Program-made: the position numbers and the translations under genes
Notes under the pieces: model-generated
What the model was told of the DNA's origin: nothing
Seen by the model: only the letters and a program-made list of their open reading frames with translations
Databases searched by the model: none
From: a bacterium
Lineage (GTDB): Bacteria > Calditrichota > Calditrichia > RBG-13-44-9
Length of the DNA: 45,195 bases
Reading direction: 5' to 3'
NCBI GenBank assembly: GCA_020350205.1
Contig: CP070707.1
Location: 1,706,057-1,751,251, forward strand
Shown here: in pieces, positions 8,555-17,571 of the stretch
Layout: each line of letters starts with the position of its first letter
Numbering within the stretch: position 1 is the stretch's first letter

Positions 8555-11500
8555 ATGAACTTATCTTTTATTCCAGAAAACAATCCCAAAATTTTCAGGA
8601 ACAAGAAGTTTTGTTTTTTTTCTTTGAATTTTATGATAGCCATGATCGCATTGGTCTTCCTAGCGGGCAATGTTCATTCACAATCAATTTACAGTGGTCC
8701 GGCTTTCGGACAGATTACCGGGGGAGTCCAGGTGTCTACAACCCTTTTCGAAGGGATGCCGGAAGTAAATAATCCGGGATCGGAAAATAGAAATTTAAAT
8801 CATTATTGGGAATTAACTCAGATTCAAATGGTTGATGACATCTATAACCGTACCCCCGCTGCTTCACCACCAGGGAGTAACCTGATTTTCGATCCCGCAG
8901 TCTCCCGGGGGGTAACCCAGCAGATCCACGCTCCATTTTTATGGTTGGATTTCAGGGGAGGACAGGACCCGGGAAATACCATTCCCCCTGATCCGGATGT
9001 CGCTGTAGGGCCTTACCATGTGATTACGGTTCAGAATGCCCCCTGGATCAGAATTTTTTCAAAAGAAGGGATTCTGATGCAGGCGATTAATGCCAACAAC
9101 TGGTTCTCTACCACCATTGCGAATCCGGATGTGTTCGACTGTCATATTATTTATGATCATTTTGCAGAACGCTGGATTCAGATATGGTTGCATGTGGATG
9201 ATGCAAATCAGACCTCGCAATGGCTACTCTCGGTTTCCGACGATTCTGATCCTTTTGGAACCTGGGTTAATTTTGCATTTCCAAATCACCTGAACGGGAT
9301 GAATAATGCGTATAACTTTGGAGACTATCCTAAAATTGGATATGATCAGCAAGCCATTTACGTCAGTGGAAGACAGTTTGGATTTGCCGGCGGATTTAAT
9401 TACAGCAAGCTGCGTATCATTCCGAAAAGTCAGTTGTATGATCCGGCTGCCGGGCCCGTGGATTACACCGATATCTGGAATTTTAGGGATCCTAATAATC
9501 CCGGAGTCGTGGTCGATGGACCTCCCATCGCGGCCAATCACATGGATTCAACCGATACTGCCTATTTGATTGTCGATGCACCATACAGTACCAGTACTTT
9601 TATTACACTGTGGGAAATTACAAATTCTCTAAGCTCCACGCCGATCATTACCGCAACAAATATTCCCACAGCGGTCGCCCCCTGGCCCAATGATGGCAAT
9701 CAGCTCGGGGGGGGGTCTCCGCGTCTGGATGTGGGCAGACGCGCCTATCGCCGTGCCATATATAAAGATGGAAATATTTGGAGCGCATGCCCAATTGGCG
9801 GAGGCACATCGAATTTATATACCTTTGCCCGTTATGTCCGGCTGGATGTGAATGCTAAAACGGTATTGGAAGATGCAGCTCTTGGGGCTAATGGGTATTA
9901 TTATTTGTACCCTACCTGCCTGGTGGATGAGGATAATAATCTGACCATGGTCTTTACCCGATCAGCTGATACCGAGTATGCCTCGGCAGCTTATACCGGC
10001 CGGCGAGCTACTGATCCCCCCGGACTTGCCCCGTCCGTGATTTTTAAAGAAGGGGAATCTAATTATATCAAAACCTTCAGTGGAACTCGCAACCGCTGGG
10101 GAGATTACCTGGGGATTGCACTCGATCCCATATATACCAATAGCATCTGGGGATTCGTGGAATATGCAGCCAGCCCGGAGAACATATTTGGAGTTTGGAC
10201 AGGGGCTTTTACTCATCAATATGCGCTGCGGGGGACCATTGTGGCGGAACAAACCGGCAATCCAGTTGCTCATGCTCATCTGGAAGTTGCGGAAACCGGT
10301 TTCAACTTCGAGACAGATTCCAGCGGTCAATTTCGGTTCGGATCCCCTGAACCCGGACTGACGCTGAATGTCAGTGCGTTTGAATTCCGCGATACCTCAC
10401 TCACTGTAACCCTCACACTCTATTCTCCTGATTCTCTCACCATTCCTTTAAAACCGGAAGTGCAGACCGTAATATCAGGTCAGGTAAAAGATTCCTCCGG
10501 TCAGGGAATTGAAGCGACTTTATATTTCTATGCCGATGGAGATCCCAATCCCGGCCCATACGATTCCGTATCTACAGATCCGAATGGGAACTATAGTCTG
10601 CAGACGATTATTGGAGTCTACGACATCGAAATATTTCCGGAAGCACCTTATGAATACGCCTTAAAAGAGGGTATTGTGGCAATAACTCCCTCACTTAACT
10701 ATGATATAACGCTCTCGCCGGCGGATGTCATGCTGGTGGATGGAGACCGGGGAAGCGATTATGAAAAATATTATATCAGAGCGCTTACTGTGGCTGGTAA
10801 AAGTTACCATATATGGGATAGTCAGGCTCAGGGAGCACCAACGGCTGCTGTCAGAAATTCGTTTCCGGATCGCTTGATTGTATGGTTCACCGGAGACAGC
10901 AGCCGGAATCCAATAAGTCCCGCCGAGGAAGTCGAACTGGCCGATCACATCAGCAGTGGGGGGAAATTGTTTCTGACCGGGCAAGATATCGCCGAGTATA
11001 CCCAAACTGCGGGTTTGCTGGATTCACTCGGTATCAGTTTTCTGCAAAATACCAGCCTGGTTCTGGTCAGAGGAGTGTCCGGAGATGTAATCTCCAGTGG
11101 ACTCATTATGAATATTTCCAGCTCGGGCGGAGCCAATAACCAGACTTCCAGTGATGTTATTCAGGTAACGGACCCTACCCTAACCACAGAAATTTTATAT
11201 TATGGAGCGGGCGTTGCCTCGCCGGCTGGTGTCAGAGTTGAAGATGTTCAGCACCAGAGCAAGACGGTCTTTTTTGGTTTTGGTTATGAAGCAATTAATG
11301 ATTCTGCAAAATCTACAAATCTCATGTCCAGTATTTTAGAGTATCTCAGCTCACCCATAACCGGCATCGAAGACCGGCCATCAAGCGGAATCCCTCAGAA
11401 ATTTGAATTGTTCCAGAATTTTCCAAATCCTTTTAATCCTGAAACCACTATCCGATTTTCAGTACCCAAAACGGCAGGAATTGAAATTAACATTTTTAAC

Positions 11501-11677
11501 AGTCTTGGACAAAAGGTGAGACAATTAACCTCGGAATTGTATGGTGCAGGATACCATGAGGTGATCTGGGATGGAAAAGATGACTCCTTTATACCCGTGT
11601 CTTCAGGAGTATATTTTTACCAGATGACGAATAAATCAGATTTTAGTCAAGTAAAGAAATTACTATTGTTAAAGTAA
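8555..11677 (+). CDS. Multidomain T9SS-secreted protein: propeller-like head, two Ig/CarboxypepD-like domains, amidotransferase-fold-like module, sorting tail
   Basis: About 1040 residues. GGAGG at 8542-8546 is 8 bases from the ATG at 8555; an in-frame TTG at 8549 is less likely. A long N-region with a hydrophobic export segment (about 23-45) precedes a roughly 500-residue beta-rich head (DPDVAVGPYHVITVQN, DPFGTWVNF), propeller-like in rhythm but without a recognised catalytic motif. Two carboxypeptidase-regulatory-like beta domains follow (about 555-637 and 638-715). A module at about 724-940 (VMLVDGDRG, SSGGKLFLTGQDIAE, GGANNQTSSD, KTVFFGFGYEAIN) matches one in the downstream protease. The last 85 residues are a classical T9SS type A tail (FELFQNFPNPFNPETTIRF ... 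KKLLLLK). A nine-G run (9707-9715) sits in the head. The gene stands alone between two terminators. Confidence 0.88.
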   Translation: MNLSFIPENNPKIFRNKKFCFFSLNFMIAMIALVFLAGNVHSQSIYSGPAFGQITGGVQVSTTLFEGMPEVNNPGSENRNLNHYWELTQIQMVDDIYNRTPAASPPGSNLIFDPAVSRGVTQQIHAPFLWLDFRGGQDPGNTIPPDPDVAVGPYHVITVQNAPWIRIFSKEGILMQAINANNWFSTTIANPDVFDCHIIYDHFAERWIQIWLHVDDANQTSQWLLSVSDDSDPFGTWVNFAFPNHLNGMNNAYNFGDYPKIGYDQQAIYVSGRQFGFAGGFNYSKLRIIPKSQLYDPAAGPVDYTDIWNFRDPNNPGVVVDGPPIAANHMDSTDTAYLIVDAPYSTSTFITLWEITNSLSSTPIITATNIPTAVAPWPNDGNQLGGGSPRLDVGRRAYRRAIYKDGNIWSACPIGGGTSNLYTFARYVRLDVNAKTVLEDAALGANGYYYLYPTCLVDEDNNLTMVFTRSADTEYASAAYTGRRATDPPGLAPSVIFKEGESNYIKTFSGTRNRWGDYLGIALDPIYTNSIWGFVEYAASPENIFGVWTGAFTHQYALRGTIVAEQTGNPVAHAHLEVAETGFNFETDSSGQFRFGSPEPGLTLNVSAFEFRDTSLTVTLTLYSPDSLTIPLKPEVQTVISGQVKDSSGQGIEATLYFYADGDPNPGPYDSVSTDPNGNYSLQTIIGVYDIEIFPEAPYEYALKEGIVAITPSLNYDITLSPADVMLVDGDRGSDYEKYYIRALTVAGKSYHIWDSQAQGAPTAAVRNSFPDRLIVWFTGDSSRNPISPAEEVELADHISSGGKLFLTGQDIAEYTQTAGLLDSLGISFLQNTSLVLVRGVSGDVISSGLIMNISSSGGANNQTSSDVIQVTDPTLTTEILYYGAGVASPAGVRVEDVQHQSKTVFFGFGYEAINDSAKSTNLMSSILEYLSSPITGIEDRPSSGIPQKFELFQNFPNPFNPETTIRFSVPKTAGIEINIFNSLGQKVRQLTSELYGAGYHEVIWDGKDDSFIPVSSGVYFYQMTNKSDFSQVKKLLLLK

Positions 11678-11708
11678 ATTTTGTTTTTGATCCATGGAGC
11701 GGCACTAT

Positions 11709-11742
11709 GGGGAAGTCTGCATTTTCTGACTTCCCCTTTCTT
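11709..11742 (+). terminator. Rho-independent terminator
   Basis: A 9-bp stem (11709-11717 with 11728-11736) with a 10-base loop and a T-rich tail, 31 bases after the stop codon of the propeller-like cargo gene. Confidence 0.87.
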
Positions 11743-12040
11743 AAAACTGCGATACACTGTAAAGTGTTTCAAGATCTTTTAGTAAAAGCCGATTATATAT
11801 AATTTTCTGGTGATATTTAGTGGAAATTATTTATATATTTTAAGCTAAATTAATGACCCGGGATGAACATTTTATAAAAATTCAAGGTTTAAATCTAAAC
11901 TCTAACAGATTCAGTGGCGAAAGTATAGAAACATTCTATGTGACAGGTGGATGTGTTGTAAAATAGGAAGAGTGTGTAAAAGGATTTAACCGGAGTTTTT
12001 ACATTTTATTCCGGTAGAAAACAGAGAGGATATCGTGGTC
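11743..12040. other. Intergenic leader before the small exported protein
   Basis: AT-rich, with no gene and no recognised RNA. It probably holds the promoter for the two-gene unit that follows, but no confident -35/-10 pair was seen. Confidence 0.4.
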
Positions 12041-12589
12041 ATGAGAAAGAATTTATTAATTGCTGTTTCTGTGTTAGTACTGTTCTGTAGTGTCATCTTT
12101 GCATTAACCCTGGCCAAAGCCACCGTGGAAGAACTTACCCAGGAGTCTACTCTTATTGTTCATGGTACTGTTCAGAAAATTGAAAATCAATGGGAAAATC
12201 AGGATGAAGGTACGATTAACAGTTTTGTCACCATCGATGTGTTTGAATATATTAAAGGAATGGATGAATCCAGCCTGGTCATCAAACAAATGGGAGGACA
12301 TATTGGTGATTGGGGGGATGTAATTCCCGGAACCCCGGTATTCAGTAAGGGGGATGAAGTGGTTCTGTTTCTTGTTAAACACCAGAATTTTTATGAAATT
12401 CATTCCATCGCACTGGGACTGTTCCGGGTGTATGAGGACGATTTGGGACAGAAAATGGTTATGAATGATTTGAGAAATATTAATTTAATTGATCCGATTA
12501 CCGGAAATCCAGTTGCAGGGAATGAAGCCAATCCGGCATTCACCCTCTCACTGTTCCGCGGTCAAATCAGGTCTTATCTTTCGGATTGA
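12041..12589 (+). CDS. Small exported protein of unknown function upstream of a matrixin-type protease
   Basis: About 182 residues. The ATG at 12041 is preceded by GAGAGGA (12024-12030); a GTG at 12035 is the alternative start. Residues 1-22 are a signal peptide (MRKNLLIAVSVLVLFCSVIF). The mature part begins with an Ala/Thr/Glu segment (LAKATVEELTQES) and continues as a compact beta-rich domain (STLIVHGTVQKIENQW, FVTIDVFEYIKG, VIPGTPVFSKGDEVVLFLV). No Cys, His-rich or catalytic motif is visible. It ends 50 bases before a secreted metalloprotease gene and is probably cotranscribed with it. A short stem-loop overlaps its stop codon (12575-12582 with 12588-12595). A chaperone, propeptide-like or inhibitor role for the protease is possible but is inference only. 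Confidence 0.8.
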   Translation: MRKNLLIAVSVLVLFCSVIFALTLAKATVEELTQESTLIVHGTVQKIENQWENQDEGTINSFVTIDVFEYIKGMDESSLVIKQMGGHIGDWGDVIPGTPVFSKGDEVVLFLVKHQNFYEIHSIALGLFRVYEDDLGQKMVMNDLRNINLIDPITGNPVAGNEANPAFTLSLFRGQIRSYLSD

Positions 12590-12639
12590 AAGATAGGCGG
12601 GGAACATAATAAAACAATCCGAAAGACAAGGAGAAAGAA

Positions 12640-14847
12640 ATGAAAAGTGGTAATCGATCTTTACTCAAAATGATCATGCTGGTTTTGGCTGCGAGTTCTG
12701 CTATTCTTGCATTCTCAATATTTACCAACAGTGGCGGATATGCCCGTAAATACCTTGATACTGATATTCCTTTCATATATCTGCTAAATAATACGACACC
12801 TTCAAATTATATCGGTCCGATTGATGCCGGGGCTCAGAGATGGGAAGATGTTCCTTCCTCTTACTGGGAATTCCAGAATGGGGGGACCACGCCCGTGAGT
12901 AGCGATGGTTATGATGGTGTAAATCTCATCTTTTTTGATCTGCAGGGTGTGAATTTTACACCGGGAACCAACGTGATTGCCTATTCACGGACTTGGACCA
13001 CGGGTAGTGGCTCAGGTTACCGGGCGGTTGAATCTGATCTGGTATGGAATGCCCGGGATTATCCCCCCAGTCCAACCGGGGCTCCCGGTCAGCAGGACCT
13101 CCAGAGTGTAATTGCGCATGAACTGGGGCATCATCTGGGTTTGGGACACACCGGACCGGTGGGTGGACCTCCGGGTGTAGGACCCCTGATTGTTACTGCC
13201 ACCATGTATGGTTTGTCTTCCAACGGAGATACTACCAAGCGTTCCCTTCATATTGATGATATTGCAGGTGTGTCTGTTATATATCCGGTCTGGCAGTTAC
13301 AGGGTATGGTCACCGAGGCTGGCTCAGGTTCTCCTTTTAATGGGGTTGCGATTACATCACCGGAAGTATTTGCTGCAGAAGTGGAAGCGCCCATATTTTC
13401 CAATAACAATTATCAAAGGCCTGGTTATTATCGGGATACCGTTACGGTTGCTGCAGACGGTTCCTATGAAATCATAGCCTTAAAGCAAAATTTTGATTTA
13501 GCAGCCGTCTATTACGGCTATCGGAATCAGGAAGTATCGGTTTCCTTCAACAATCCCGGGGGAATTGGTCAAACAGAGATTCAGACGGTAGATTTCCAGA
13601 TGCAGCTCAGTCCGATGACCACCATTTCCGGCGTTGTCAGTGATTCGATCACCGGATCGCCGGTTCAATCCAGAGTACAGCTGGTTGTTACCAGCGCCAA
13701 ACCCGGTGTACCCCAGGGCTTTCTGGCGGATACCACTACGGGTGTAGATGGTAGTTTTAGTTTTTCGGTGCCTGCCGGGGAAGATTATCTGATTTATTTT
13801 GTTCCGACTGCCCCCTATTCCAGAAAAACAAGATCTATTACTGAACTGCCGGATGCGGGCATTTCACTTGATGTGGCGGTAAATGAAGCGGTGATTATGC
13901 TGGTGAATGATGATACCAGCGCTGCATATGAATCTTTCTTCGTCTCATCTTTAGAGAGTAAACAGCTTACCTATCATTTGTGGAGAACTTTTGAACAGGG
14001 CACTCCGGATACTAGTGTCTATAATAAATTTTCATATCCCACCCGGGTAATCTGGTATACGGGAAATGCAGATAGTGCGGTTTTATCAGAACCAGAACAA
14101 CTCAGTTTAATTCAACTCCTGGATGACGGTGGACGGTTATTTATGAGTGGTCAGAATATTGCAGAAAGTAGCAACAATGATACCTTGCTTGCCGGTTATC
14201 TTGGAATTTCTTTCGATAACAATGTCCTAGGTCCTATTGTGAAGGGTGTTGCCAATGATCCGATAGGAAATGGGCTGTTACTGAGCACCGCCGGTGCGGC
14301 AAATAACCAGACTTCTAAAGATGGACTTTTTGTGACTGGAAATGGTCAAGTGATTCTGGATTATGGTTCAACCACCCCGCTGGGGATTGCGGGGGTCCGG
14401 ATTGAAGATGGCATACCGGGTTGGAAATGTGTTTATTTTGGATTCGGATTTGAATCAGTCAATAATACGGCCGGTCTGAGAGATACCTTGCTCACCCGTA
14501 TTTTCAAATGGTTTGATACCGTAACCGGTATTGACAATCCTGATATAAACAACTCGGATCATTTGTTTAATTCCTTCGAACTGGGATTGAATTATCCGAA
14601 TCCTTTTAACGCAGGTACCCAGATATCCTATTCAATTGGCACTAACTCTGATGTGTTACTTTCTGTCTATAATATTCTGGGCCAAAAGGTCAGGGTATTG
14701 GTAAATCAAACCCAGAAGCAGGGTCAATACAAAATTGATTGGGATGGCAGGGATCAATATGGTCGCGATGTCCCCAGCGGAGTCTATATTTATCAACTCC
14801 AGACAGACATGCGGACCCAGTCCCGAAAGATGTTGCTGGTTAAATAA
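12640..14847 (+). CDS. Secreted matrixin-family (metzincin) metalloprotease with T9SS sorting domain
   Basis: A 735-residue protein started by AAGGAG (12628-12633). Signal peptide at about 8-27. The catalytic domain has the full metzincin zinc site HELGHHLGLGH (H160, E161, H164, H170) and a plausible Met-turn (M189 in TATMYG) followed by HIDDIAGVSVIYP, the usual end of matrixin domains. There is no obvious cysteine-switch propeptide. Two carboxypeptidase-regulatory-like beta domains follow (about 225-310 and 325-405), then a module at about 418-627 (IMLVNDDTSAAYESFF, DDGGRLFMSGQNIAE, GAANNQTSKDG, CVYFGFGFESVN) shared with the cargo gene upstream. It ends in a T9SS type A tail (FELGLNYPNPFN ... 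RKMLLVK). The predicted role is extracellular protein degradation. Confidence 0.92.
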   Translation: MKSGNRSLLKMIMLVLAASSAILAFSIFTNSGGYARKYLDTDIPFIYLLNNTTPSNYIGPIDAGAQRWEDVPSSYWEFQNGGTTPVSSDGYDGVNLIFFDLQGVNFTPGTNVIAYSRTWTTGSGSGYRAVESDLVWNARDYPPSPTGAPGQQDLQSVIAHELGHHLGLGHTGPVGGPPGVGPLIVTATMYGLSSNGDTTKRSLHIDDIAGVSVIYPVWQLQGMVTEAGSGSPFNGVAITSPEVFAAEVEAPIFSNNNYQRPGYYRDTVTVAADGSYEIIALKQNFDLAAVYYGYRNQEVSVSFNNPGGIGQTEIQTVDFQMQLSPMTTISGVVSDSITGSPVQSRVQLVVTSAKPGVPQGFLADTTTGVDGSFSFSVPAGEDYLIYFVPTAPYSRKTRSITELPDAGISLDVAVNEAVIMLVNDDTSAAYESFFVSSLESKQLTYHLWRTFEQGTPDTSVYNKFSYPTRVIWYTGNADSAVLSEPEQLSLIQLLDDGGRLFMSGQNIAESSNNDTLLAGYLGISFDNNVLGPIVKGVANDPIGNGLLLSTAGAANNQTSKDGLFVTGNGQVILDYGSTTPLGIAGVRIEDGIPGWKCVYFGFGFESVNNTAGLRDTLLTRIFKWFDTVTGIDNPDINNSDHLFNSFELGLNYPNPFNAGTQISYSIGTNSDVLLSVYNILGQKVRVLVNQTQKQGQYKIDWDGRDQYGRDVPSGVYIYQLQTDMRTQSRKMLLVK

Positions 14848-15274
14848 TGTAATTTAGTGTACAGAATTTTGGAAACTAAGATTGCAGCCCCTTTTTATCT
14901 GGCAGAAGGTGTGAAGAGTCGATGTCAAAATGTTTTGTCTAGTGTAAAGTAATACGCTCGATCCTAACACCTGGTGAACACAGCCGATGAGTACAGCCTT
15001 GAAGGAAACAATATTGATAGAAAAAGTAATGATATATTGTCCGCTGGGTTATCCGCACGGGATGTTTGAATGCTATTATTTTTTGAATTACTCCTGAAAG
15101 CCCGAGAAGATTCTGCGTTTTTAATGACTACAAGTGCGTGACGTACCTTCAATTTTCAATTTTAATTATCTAATTTTTGCTTAAACGCACAGGATGTTCA
15201 TGATCCTCATATATTTTAGAGAAGAAATGCCGATAATTAGGGAAAACAGGGAATTAGGGTTGAGTTAAACACAT
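14848..15274. other. Long intergenic region without a recognised gene
   Basis: About 430 bases between the protease and the transglycosylase gene. Only short frames occur (the longest about 60 codons on the minus strand), with no ribosome binding site and no family resemblance. No clear terminator or promoter was identified. Confidence 0.5.
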
Positions 15275-17497
15275 ATGAAACTGACCTTGCAAAAATCTGT
15301 CACTGCGGTATTTACGATTGTGATCTTCTCAACTGTTTTGTTACTTATCCTTGGAAGTACCTCGAGTAATCCGAATAATTTACCTGCCTATTTTCTGGCG
15401 AATCAATATTATCAAGCCGGTAATTATCAGGAATCACTGCAGGGATTTTTTAATGCACTGCGGCATAATCCCAATCTGATTCATAAAGAACCGCTGGTCC
15501 GGTTTAAAATCGGATACGGTTTTTATCAAACCGGGGAATATCAGAAATCACTCGATGTATTCGAAAACAGTCGGAAGTCGCTTGGAATTATTGAGGATTA
15601 TCTACTTTTTTATGAATCCCTGTGCTATTTAAAACTGGAAGATACTGCTCGGGCTATGCTTATAAGCAAGAATCTGAGGAATCAATATCCCGAGTCTCCT
15701 CTAATTCCGCTCATTGATTCATTACAGGCATCCCTCGCCATGCATTTCCAGCAACCTGACAGTGCGGTTCGGTATTTAATTTCCATGATGCACAGTAATC
15801 ATTTTGATAAAGATCGGATCTATCTGGATTTAATTGAGATTCATTACCGGCAGCAGGATACCCTTAGTTATCGTCAATTTATATATGATTTTTTAAAAAA
15901 ATACCCATTTCATGACCGGTCTGAATCGTTATTCACATTGCTGAGTCAGACCTATAAGGGTAAGATTCCTTTAACAGACGTAGAAAAGCAATTTTCCTAT
16001 CTGTTTGAAACAAAACAGTTCTTATCAGCACAGGCACTGTACCGGCAACAGGAAGTTTATGCAGAAACCCGCAGTGAACAAGAATATTATCGATGGATTC
16101 CAATTGAAATCAATTACCGGCAGGGGGAATATCAGGAAGTCCTTGATTGGTGCCTGAAGGAAAGAAATTCAATCAAAAATTATCTGGTGCGCAGGGAGAT
16201 CGATCTGACCATTCCCCGTTGTTATCTCCGGCTTGGGAACGTGGACGGTTCCATTGAAACCTATTTGGATTTTCAGAAAAGATATCCACGAGATAAAATT
16301 TCTCCAGAAGTGTTGTGGAAAGTGGCCTGGTTATATGAAGGCAAAAATGATCTCAAAATGGCCATTAAAACCTACCGGAATCTGATTAAAAAATATCCGC
16401 GAAGTTCTTTTTTTAGCGAGGCATATTTTAGAATTGGATTGGATTACTTCAGACTGCAGGATTACCATCAGGCCAGAAAATCCTGGGAAGAAGCTTCTCG
16501 ACGAGAAAAAGGTCAATCAGCGCGAGCCCGGGTAATGTACTGGATCGGGAAATGCTATGAGATGCAGAAGGACTATCGGAAACAGGGAGAAATCTTCAGT
16601 GAATTGGCAAAGAGACCGGTAGAGAGTTTTTATAATCTGAAAGCGTTCTACCTGACCAGCAATGGGAAAGATGATCACCGGCGGATATATGAGGTGTTCT
16701 GGGAGCTGCATCAACAGAATATCAGTTATTTACCTAATTATATCAATAAGTTCCAGCGGGCATTAATGGTTGAAGAGGTACTGGGTTCTCGTTGGGGAGA
16801 TCTGGAACTACGGACTTTGAACGAAAATTCCCGGGGATGGCAGGAAATCTTTGCACTGGGAGAATTATATGAGCGCATGCAAAATTATGGATTTGCATAT
16901 CACCGCTTCAGAACCGTTTTTAATCAGAATTTTTCTCAATCAGATATCCACGAAATGGTACCCATATTCAAAAAACTCTATCCACTTTATTTTACAGAGG
17001 AGGTGGATTCATCTGCCAAGCGTTTCGGTATTCCCGCGGAATTAATCTGGAGTGTCATGAAAAAAGAAAGTGCTTTTGCACCTAAAGTAATTTCGTATGC
17101 GAATGCTTATGGACTGATGCAACTTCTGCCTGGTACCGCTTCTCAAATTGCTCCTAAGCTGGGAATTCAGTTTACCTCAACAGCACAGCTGTTTTACCCG
17201 TCAACCAATATTCAAATGGGTTCATATTACTTGTCATCACTGTTAAAGAAATACAATGGAAATTATATTATGGCACTGGCTGGCTATAATGCCGGCCCTC
17301 ACCGGGTCGATCGCTGGATTAAACGATTCCCCACCTATGATGATGATTTGTTCATGGAAAATTTGGAATTTGAACAAACCCGCGTGTATGTTCGAACCTG
17401 CCTGAAATACTTTTGGATTTACCGCAGTATTATGAATCCCGGTGAAATCCCGAGAGAGATTATTACGTATCCAATACAATTATCATCATTTTTATAA
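15275..17497 (+). CDS. Soluble-type lytic murein transglycosylase with TPR repeats (Slt-like)
   Basis: A 740-residue periplasmic peptidoglycan lyase. An N-terminal membrane or signal segment (about 8-28) is followed by a long helical region with tetratricopeptide-type repeats (for example YFLANQYYQAGNYQESLQGF and VLWKVAWLYEGKNDLKMAI). The C-terminal SLT domain has the catalytic Glu598 in VMKKESAF, then ANAYGLMQLLPGTA and ALAGYNAGPHRV, the standard motifs of GH23 enzymes. It cleaves the MurNAc-GlcNAc bond with formation of 1,6-anhydroMurNAc. The ribosome binding site is weak. It is followed 74 bases later by a second transglycosylase, so the two probably act in the same wall-remodelling process. 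Confidence 0.93.
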   Translation: MKLTLQKSVTAVFTIVIFSTVLLLILGSTSSNPNNLPAYFLANQYYQAGNYQESLQGFFNALRHNPNLIHKEPLVRFKIGYGFYQTGEYQKSLDVFENSRKSLGIIEDYLLFYESLCYLKLEDTARAMLISKNLRNQYPESPLIPLIDSLQASLAMHFQQPDSAVRYLISMMHSNHFDKDRIYLDLIEIHYRQQDTLSYRQFIYDFLKKYPFHDRSESLFTLLSQTYKGKIPLTDVEKQFSYLFETKQFLSAQALYRQQEVYAETRSEQEYYRWIPIEINYRQGEYQEVLDWCLKERNSIKNYLVRREIDLTIPRCYLRLGNVDGSIETYLDFQKRYPRDKISPEVLWKVAWLYEGKNDLKMAIKTYRNLIKKYPRSSFFSEAYFRIGLDYFRLQDYHQARKSWEEASRREKGQSARARVMYWIGKCYEMQKDYRKQGEIFSELAKRPVESFYNLKAFYLTSNGKDDHRRIYEVFWELHQQNISYLPNYINKFQRALMVEEVLGSRWGDLELRTLNENSRGWQEIFALGELYERMQNYGFAYHRFRTVFNQNFSQSDIHEMVPIFKKLYPLYFTEEVDSSAKRFGIPAELIWSVMKKESAFAPKVISYANAYGLMQLLPGTASQIAPKLGIQFTSTAQLFYPSTNIQMGSYYLSSLLKKYNGNYIMALAGYNAGPHRVDRWIKRFPTYDDDLFMENLEFEQTRVYVRTCLKYFWIYRSIMNPGEIPREIITYPIQLSSFL

Positions 17498-17571
17498 CAA
17501 TGCAAAACTATTGCATTAGGTGAAACTGTCGAATATATTAAGTTAAAGCTTAATAATACATAGAGATAAAC

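Noticed and set aside
14987-15097. 36-codon + strand frame in the gap before the Slt-like gene
   Set aside because: No ribosome binding site and no recognisable composition or motif.
17499-17517. 7-bp stem-loop after the Slt-like gene
   Set aside because: AT-rich, with no T-tract; the next gene is close and probably read through.
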